Below, one piece after another: positions 6,178 to 10,346 of a DNA stretch of 10,346 nucleotides. Both the position numbers and the translations under genes were made by a program. The first letter of the stretch is position 1, and each line of letters starts with the position of its first letter. Source of the stretch: Chloroflexota bacterium (GTDB taxonomy: Bacteria > Chloroflexota > Limnocylindria > Limnocylindrales > CSP1-4); the NCBI GenBank assembly GCA_013813905.1, contig JACCQX010000153.1:1-10346 (forward strand), given 5' to 3'. A model generated the notes under the pieces. It did not search any database and was not told the origin of the DNA. It was given only the letters and a program-made list of their open reading frames with translations.

Positions 6178-9100
6178 CGTCCCTTCTCCCGAAGTGCGAT
6201 CCGCACGCGCCCCGATGACAGCCCCATCTCCACGGCCGTCACGCCAGCCGGCGGCGGCGCCTGATGGATGGACTCGGCCAGCGTGTCCTGGGCCAGGGTG
6301 CCAAGGTGTCCGTCGAGTGCCTGGAACACGCTGGCGTCGCCATCGAGCCACACCTCGATACGCGCGTCCAGTGTCAGCTCAGCCTGACGACGCAGGTCCT
6401 GCACGGCCCGCGACAGCTCCCGGGCGTCCCCCTCCGCACGCAACTCCGGGGAGAGCGTCGTGTCGATGACCACGACCACGCCCTCGTGGTGCGCGACGCT
6501 CGTGCCAGGCCTCGGGGTGGCCTGGATCTCGACCTCTTCCGGGCCGAGCGTCACGCCGCCCAGGATGACGCTGCCGTCGCTGAGGTACTCCACCTCGTTG
6601 TTCCGGGCCGCCGCCATTACGTCCGGTATGCGATCGCCCAATTTGCGGCCGATGACGGGCAGCAGCGGCTTGACGCGCCGTTCCACCAGCGCGGATCCAT
6701 CGCCGATGAGCTGTACGGACTTCACGTTCAGCTCCTCGCCCAGCAAGGCCAGCAGCGCCGCCTCGTCTTCTGCTACGACGCCCTCCGCGAGACGGCCTCC
6801 TGGCAGCGCCAACCAGAGCGTGGCGAGCGGCTGCCTGAGGCGGATACCCGCCTGGCCTCGAAGCGTCCTGGCCAGCTCGACGGCACGACGGAGCCTGTGC
6901 ACCGCCTCCTCGAGCGCGGGCGCGCGGAGAGCCAGCGGCGGTGACGGCCAGCGCGTGAGGTGCACCGAGTCCGGCACCGATTCGTCGCGCTCGGCCACCA
7001 GCACCTGGTAGAGCTCCTCGGCCAGGAAAGGCAGGATGGGCGCCATGATCGCGGCCAGCATGGCCAGCGCCTGGTGCAGCGTCGCGAAGGCTGCATCGCG
7101 GTCGGCAAGGTCGTCGTTGCGGGAGAACCGTCGACGGCTGCGGCGCAGGTACCACTGGGAGAGGTCATCGATGGCCGTGCCGATGGCGGTAGCCGCCGCG
7201 CGCGCATCGAACTCGGCCAGGTCCTCCCCGACGCTGTCGGCCGTGGCCGCGACCCGGGAGAGGATCCAGCGGTCCAGCACGCTGCGGTCCGCGGCCGGGT
7301 GATCGCCCTGTCCGTCCCCGTGACAGGTCCCTGGCGACCACTTCGCGAGTCGAGCGTACGTCACGAAGAAGGCGGCCACATTCCAGAGCACCAGGAGGTC
7401 GCGCCGGGCCTCGTCCGCGGTGCCGTAACCGAACAGGATGTTGTCCTCTGGACGGTGGCGCGCGTACATCCAGCGCATGACATCCACGCCCATGCGCTCG
7501 GCGGCCTCGTTGAACTCGATGGCGTTGCCGGAGCTCTTGTGCATGGGCCGCCCGTCCTCGGCGAAGAGCGTGGCGTAGCCCAGGATGGTCTTGAAGGGCG
7601 TCTCGCCCCGCAGCACGGTCGACATGGCCAGCATCGAGTAGAACCAGTTGCGGAACTGGCCCGGAAAGGACTCGGTGATGAAGTCGGCCGGGAACCAGCG
7701 TCGCCAGTGCTCCGGATCCTCGCGGTAGTGCAGTGTGGAGAAGGGCACGATGCCGGCATCCAGCCAGGGATTGCCAACGTCCCTGATGCGGCTGCTCAGC
7801 GCGCCGCAGACGCTGCAGGCGATCTTGACCGCGTCCACGAACGGTCGGTGTGGCGTGTGCCCCTGGAAACCGTCCCAGCCCTCGACAGCCCGCCCGCGTA
7901 GCTCCTCACGGCCGCCCAGCACGTCGAAGTGCCCGCAACCCGCGCACTCCCAGATGGGCAGCGCCAGTCCCCAGTAGCGCTTCTTGCTGATCATCCAGTC
8001 GCCCATGGTGCGCAGCCAATCGAGCTCACGGTCGTAGCCGAATCCCGGTATCCAGCGCACCGTGTCGACCACGTCCATGATCTGGTAGCGCAGGCTGCGT
8101 TCCTTCTGCTCCGGCGTGACCGCCTCGCGCGGCACGTCGTAGAGCGGTCCCATGTCGATGTACCACTCGTCCACCACGCGGAAGAGCAGCGGCGTGCCGC
8201 AACGCCAGCAGTGTGGATAGCGGTGGGCATAGGGCTCCACGTGGTAGAAGAAGCCCTTCTCCTGGAGATCCTCGATGATCCGGGCGGCGGCGTCCTGCGC
8301 GTCCAGGCCGCTCAGCCAGCCGAAGCCGGCCAGGTAGTGCCCCGCTTCATCCAGCGGTGCCACCACCGGCAGGGACAGCGCTCGGCCAAGCTGGAAGTCC
8401 TCCGCGCCGCAGCCCGGCGCGATGTGGACGATGCCCGACCCCTCGTCCTCCCCGACCTCGCGCCAGGGGATCACGCGGTGCTCGTAGGCGGATCCCGACG
8501 GCACCTCGGTGAGGACGCCTGCAGCCGCCTGGGTGGGGACATCGGCGGCCGCTTCGGCGCCGTCACCGGCGAAGGCCTCCCGCACCGCCGGGAGCTCGTC
8601 GTACGGGCCGCCGTAGCGCCAGCCGACGAGTTCACGGCCAGCCCGTTCCTCCAGCACCGCAAAAGGACCTCGGACCGCCGTCTTGAGCGTGCCCTTGCCC
8701 ACCCAATAGCGTTCATCGCCCTGCCGGATGAGCGCGTAGGTCAGATCCTCGCCCACCGCCGCGGCGACGTTGGAGGTCAGGGTCCAGGGGGTCGTAGTCC
8801 AGACCAGCAGCCACTCCCCTGGCCTGTCGAGCAGGGGGAAGCGCACGGTCAGGCCGGGGTCTCGGCGATCCTGATAGCCCTCGTTGACCTCGGTCTGGCT
8901 CATGCCGGTCCCGCAGCGAGGACACCAGGGCATCGAGTCATGGCCCTTGTAGAGCCAGCCGCGGCGATGGACCTCGGCCAGGAAGCCCCAGATCAGGTCG
9001 TTGTTCTCGTTGGAGAAGGTGAAGTACGAGCCGCCCAGCTCCGGCATGCCCAACCGCCCGACGATCATCTCCACCGTATCCGTCACCGGGCCGTCGGGAC

Positions 9101-9617
9101 CGGGCACGGTGATCACCTGCCCGGGGTCGTCGGCCAGCAGGTCGCGCAGGCGTCGCAGCTCGTCCGGCTCGTTCCAGTCCGCCCACATGCCCAGACGCTG
9201 CGATTGCTCCGTCTGGATAGCCGCGTAGGTGAGCACCCGCTGCTTGCAGAGCGAGACGAAGCCGGCGATGCCGTGACGCTCGATGTCGCGCTTCGAGGTA
9301 TAGCCCAGCTCGCGCTCTACGTTGACCTCCACCCAGAGCCCCTGACAGTCGAAGCCGTTCTGCCAGCGCTGGTCCTCGCCGAGCATGGCGTGGAAGCGCT
9401 GGAAGAGGTCCTTGTACGTTCGGCCCCAGGCGTGATGCACGCCCATCGGGTTATTGGCCGTGATAGGACCATCCAGGAAGGACCAGGCACGGCCCCCGGC
9501 GTTCTGGGCGCGCAGGCGCGCGAAGGTGCTCCGCGCCCGCCACATATCGAGGATGCGGTGTTCCTGGGCGGGGAAGTCAGGCTGCGCCGGCAGGTGACGG
9601 AACGAGGGGTCCGGCAT
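6174..9617 (-). CDS. ileS: Isoleucine--tRNA ligase with atypical class I signature motifs
   Basis: Charges tRNA(Ile) with isoleucine and edits misactivated valine; cytoplasmic class I synthetase. The product is 1147 residues, at the long end for the family. The catalytic Rossmann fold begins near 45; the ANNPMG block (54-59) leads to GVHH (59-62) where HIGH is expected. The CP1 editing domain (about 225-480) has TTTPWTLTSN (274-283) and GSGIVHIAPGCGAEDF (393-408). Four CxxC pairs (232/235, 470/473, 558/561, 601/604) look like zinc sites. WMISKKRYWGLALPIWEC (541-558) is typical of IleRS and ValRS. KMSKS is replaced by PMHKS (691-695), keeping the second lysine. The anticodon-binding domain is at about 775-900. 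The C-terminal domain (about 1000-1147) resembles that of type 2, eukaryote-like IleRS. The ATG at 9617 is the first plausible start and lacks a Shine-Dalgarno. ValRS or LeuRS is less likely, but a general class I label would be safe. Confidence 0.93.
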   Translation of the reverse strand: MPDPSFRHLPAQPDFPAQEHRILDMWRARSTFARLRAQNAGGRAWSFLDGPITANNPMGVHHAWGRTYKDLFQRFHAMLGEDQRWQNGFDCQGLWVEVNVERELGYTSKRDIERHGIAGFVSLCKQRVLTYAAIQTEQSQRLGMWADWNEPDELRRLRDLLADDPGQVITVPGPDGPVTDTVEMIVGRLGMPELGGSYFTFSNENNDLIWGFLAEVHRRGWLYKGHDSMPWCPRCGTGMSQTEVNEGYQDRRDPGLTVRFPLLDRPGEWLLVWTTTPWTLTSNVAAAVGEDLTYALIRQGDERYWVGKGTLKTAVRGPFAVLEERAGRELVGWRYGGPYDELPAVREAFAGDGAEAAADVPTQAAAGVLTEVPSGSAYEHRVIPWREVGEDEGSGIVHIAPGCGAEDFQLGRALSLPVVAPLDEAGHYLAGFGWLSGLDAQDAAARIIEDLQEKGFFYHVEPYAHRYPHCWRCGTPLLFRVVDEWYIDMGPLYDVPREAVTPEQKERSLRYQIMDVVDTVRWIPGFGYDRELDWLRTMGDWMISKKRYWGLALPIWECAGCGHFDVLGGREELRGRAVEGWDGFQGHTPHRPFVDAVKIACSVCGALSSRIRDVGNPWLDAGIVPFSTLHYREDPEHWRRWFPADFITESFPGQFRNWFYSMLAMSTVLRGETPFKTILGYATLFAEDGRPMHKSSGNAIEFNEAAERMGVDVMRWMYARHRPEDNILFGYGTADEARRDLLVLWNVAAFFVTYARLAKWSPGTCHGDGQGDHPAADRSVLDRWILSRVAATADSVGEDLAEFDARAAATAIGTAIDDLSQWYLRRSRRRFSRNDDLADRDAAFATLHQALAMLAAIMAPILPFLAEELYQVLVAERDESVPDSVHLTRWPSPPLALRAPALEEAVHRLRRAVELARTLRGQAGIRLRQPLATLWLALPGGRLAEGVVAEDEAALLALLGEELNVKSVQLIGDGSALVERRVKPLLPVIGRKLGDRIPDVMAAARNNEVEYLSDGSVILGGVTLGPEEVEIQATPRPGTSVAHHEGVVVVIDTTLSPELRAEGDARELSRAVQDLRRQAELTLDARIEVWLDGDASVFQALDGHLGTLAQDTLAESIHQAPPPAGVTAVEMGLSSGRVRIALREKGR

Positions 9618-9632
9618 GGGCGGTCAAGGATA
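9618..9632 (-). promoter_or_regulatory. Candidate -10 box and very short leader for the ileS operon
   Basis: On the minus strand TATCCT (9632 to 9627) lies nine bases before the ileS ATG. With the normal distance from -10 to start site, the leader would be only two or three bases, so the message would be effectively leaderless. No Shine-Dalgarno is present between them. No good -35 is seen at 17-18 bases upstream. It is a five-of-six match to TATAAT and would drive the whole ileS-lspA-rluD-gmk-priA run. Confidence 0.5.
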
Positions 9633-9713
9633 GCCCACGCCCCTTCCCGGACGACGGCCGACGATCGCGGACACCCTGCCGCCGGTGCCGACGCGAGGGG
9701 CCGCCACTGACTG

Positions 9714-9740
9714 GGGGCGGCATCGGGACAGCGCCGCCCC
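9714..9740. repeat. GC-rich inverted repeat between divergent genes
   Basis: GGGGCGGC (9714-9721) and GCCGCCCC (9733-9740) are perfect 8-base inverted arms around an 11-base centre. The element lies just upstream of the -10 box of the plus-strand membrane gene and covers its -35 region. No T-run follows, so it is not a typical intrinsic terminator. It could be an operator or a chance GC dyad. Confidence 0.4.
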
Positions 9741-9749
9741 GTGACCGCT

Positions 9750-9755
9750 TATCAT
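9750..9755 (+). promoter_or_regulatory. Candidate -10 box for the plus-strand membrane gene
   Basis: TATCAT (five of six to TATAAT) ends seven bases before the ATG at 9763, placing the transcription start at or within a base or two of that ATG. No Shine-Dalgarno is present. GGGACA at 9725-9730 could be a weak -35 but the 19-base spacer is long. The box favours the ATG at 9763 over the in-frame ATG at 9754, which would lie upstream of the message. Confidence 0.5.
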
Positions 9756-9766
9756 GCTCAGCATGA
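9752..9766. repeat. Perfect 15-base palindrome over -10 box and start codon
   Basis: TCATGCT-C-AGCATGA is a perfect inverted repeat with 7-base arms and a one-base centre. It overlaps the end of the -10 box, the expected transcription start and the ATG at 9763. Its length and position suit a repressor operator, though a chance origin is possible. Confidence 0.5.
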
Positions 9767-10346
9767 CCGAGTCCGAGGTACCCGCCAGGCGCCCCTCCGC
9801 CTTCGCCGCGGCTGTCTTCTCCGCGCTGTTGCCCGGGGCGGGACAGGCCTATCTGCGCCACTGGGGCCGGGCGCTCGCCTGGGTGGCGCCCTACGTGCTG
9901 CTGCTCGCCCTCCTTGTCGGCGTGCTCGCCAGCGAGTCCGCCGAGGGCTTCCTGGCACAGTTCGTGGCGCCCAGCTGGCTGATGGGCACCCTCGCCGCCA
10001 TCGTCATCGACCTGGTGTACCGGCTCGCCGCCGTGGCGGATGCCTACCGGCTCGCGACTCGCGAGCCTCGATCGAAGTCCGCGCGGCCCCTGCGCGCAGC
10101 CTCAGCCGCAGGCCTGATCGGCGTCATGCTGGTCCTGCTCCTCTCGCACGTGGCCGTGGCGCGGCCGGTGTACCTGGCCTACGACGCACTGTCCAGCATC
10201 GGAGGCGGCGACGACTCGCCCATCGTGCCGATGCCGTCGGGATCGCCCGGGACCTCGACGCTGCCCGTCCCGACCGACGTGCCCACGAGCGACCCTACGA
10301 CGCTGCCGACAAGCCTGCCCTCGGCCACGCCCGACGATGGCACCCC
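9763..10346 (+). CDS. Polytopic membrane protein with Pro/Ser/Thr-rich linker, probable N-terminus of an LCP-family protein (partial)
   Basis: The frame is open for 194 codons and runs off the right edge, so the product is only partly seen. A short charged start (1-12) is followed by ALLPGAGQAYL (21-31), a loop motif common in small membrane domains with the pattern PGxGQ-Y. Hydrophobic segments lie near 37-56, 68-92 and 112-132; the sequence RLAAVADAYRLA (87-98) ends the second. After about 147 the chain becomes Gly/Asp-rich and then Pro/Ser/Thr-rich (153-194), as in a linker to an extracytoplasmic domain. This layout resembles LytR-CpsA-Psr proteins of Chloroflexota-like genomes, which attach polymers to the cell wall, but the catalytic domain lies outside the window, so the function is inferred. 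It could be another surface protein. The start at 9763 was chosen over 9754 from the -10 position. It diverges from ileS across 145 bases. Confidence 0.85.
   Translation, partial: MTESEVPARRPSAFAAAVFSALLPGAGQAYLRHWGRALAWVAPYVLLLALLVGVLASESAEGFLAQFVAPSWLMGTLAAIVIDLVYRLAAVADAYRLATREPRSKSARPLRAASAAGLIGVMLVLLLSHVAVARPVYLAYDALSSIGGGDDSPIVPMPSGSPGTSTLPVPTDVPTSDPTTLPTSLPSATPDDGT

Noticed and set aside
7929..9710. 593-codon open frame on the plus strand
   Set aside because: It is antisense to the well-supported ileS and is a codon-bias shadow without recognisable motifs.
9618..9762. T-box riboswitch upstream of ileS
   Set aside because: The gap is only 145 bases, is shared with a divergent promoter, and shows no recognisable T-box (TGGNACCGCG-like) sequence on the minus strand or terminator with a T-run.

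Overview
The window is GC-rich, densely coding bacterial chromosome carrying housekeeping genes. Seven genes on the minus strand run from about 9617 down past position 1: ileS, lspA, an rluD-type pseudouridine synthase gene, gmk, priA, def and fmt (cut by the left edge). An eighth gene starts on the plus strand at 9763 and is cut by the right edge. It encodes a polytopic membrane protein with a Pro/Ser/Thr-rich outer linker, most likely the N-terminus of a LytR-CpsA-Psr (LCP) type protein. No mobile elements, CRISPR arrays, tRNA or rRNA genes, or integration scars are visible, and no gene-free stretch exceeds 300 bases.

The likely host is a high-GC, non-actinobacterial lineage, with Chloroflexota (Limnocylindria-like) as the best guess. 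Reasons: PriA keeps intact Walker A, DEEH and late helicase motifs, which actinobacterial PriA proteins usually lose; the kinase loop of Gmk reads GKDT; IleRS has unusual HIGH and KMSKS signatures; and LspA has a GGIFG motif. This placement rests on recall and inference, not on a search.

Layout: positions 4679-9617 hold ileS-lspA-rluD-gmk, joined by three successive 4-base stop/start overlaps (ATGA, TTGA, GTGA), each downstream start having a purine-rich ribosome binding site. priA follows gmk after 13 bases. A 42-base gap after priA contains a perfect TATAAT box six bases before the def ATG, so def-fmt can be transcribed separately. The 145-base region 9618-9762 separates the divergent ileS and plus-strand membrane gene and holds -10-like boxes for both. 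All three transcript-head genes (def, ileS, membrane gene) have a -10-like box 6-9 bases before ATG and no Shine-Dalgarno, which points to leaderless transcripts.

The genes serve translation and growth: isoleucine charging (IleRS), N-formylation of initiator Met-tRNA (Fmt) and its reversal on new proteins (Def), rRNA modification (RluD type), GDP supply (Gmk), restart of stalled replication forks (PriA) and lipoprotein maturation (LspA). I see no undescribed defence or mobile system. The points worth a second look are the leaderless promoters, a perfect palindrome over the start of the plus-strand membrane gene, the IleRS signature motifs, and the merged gene order lacking rpoZ and coaBC.
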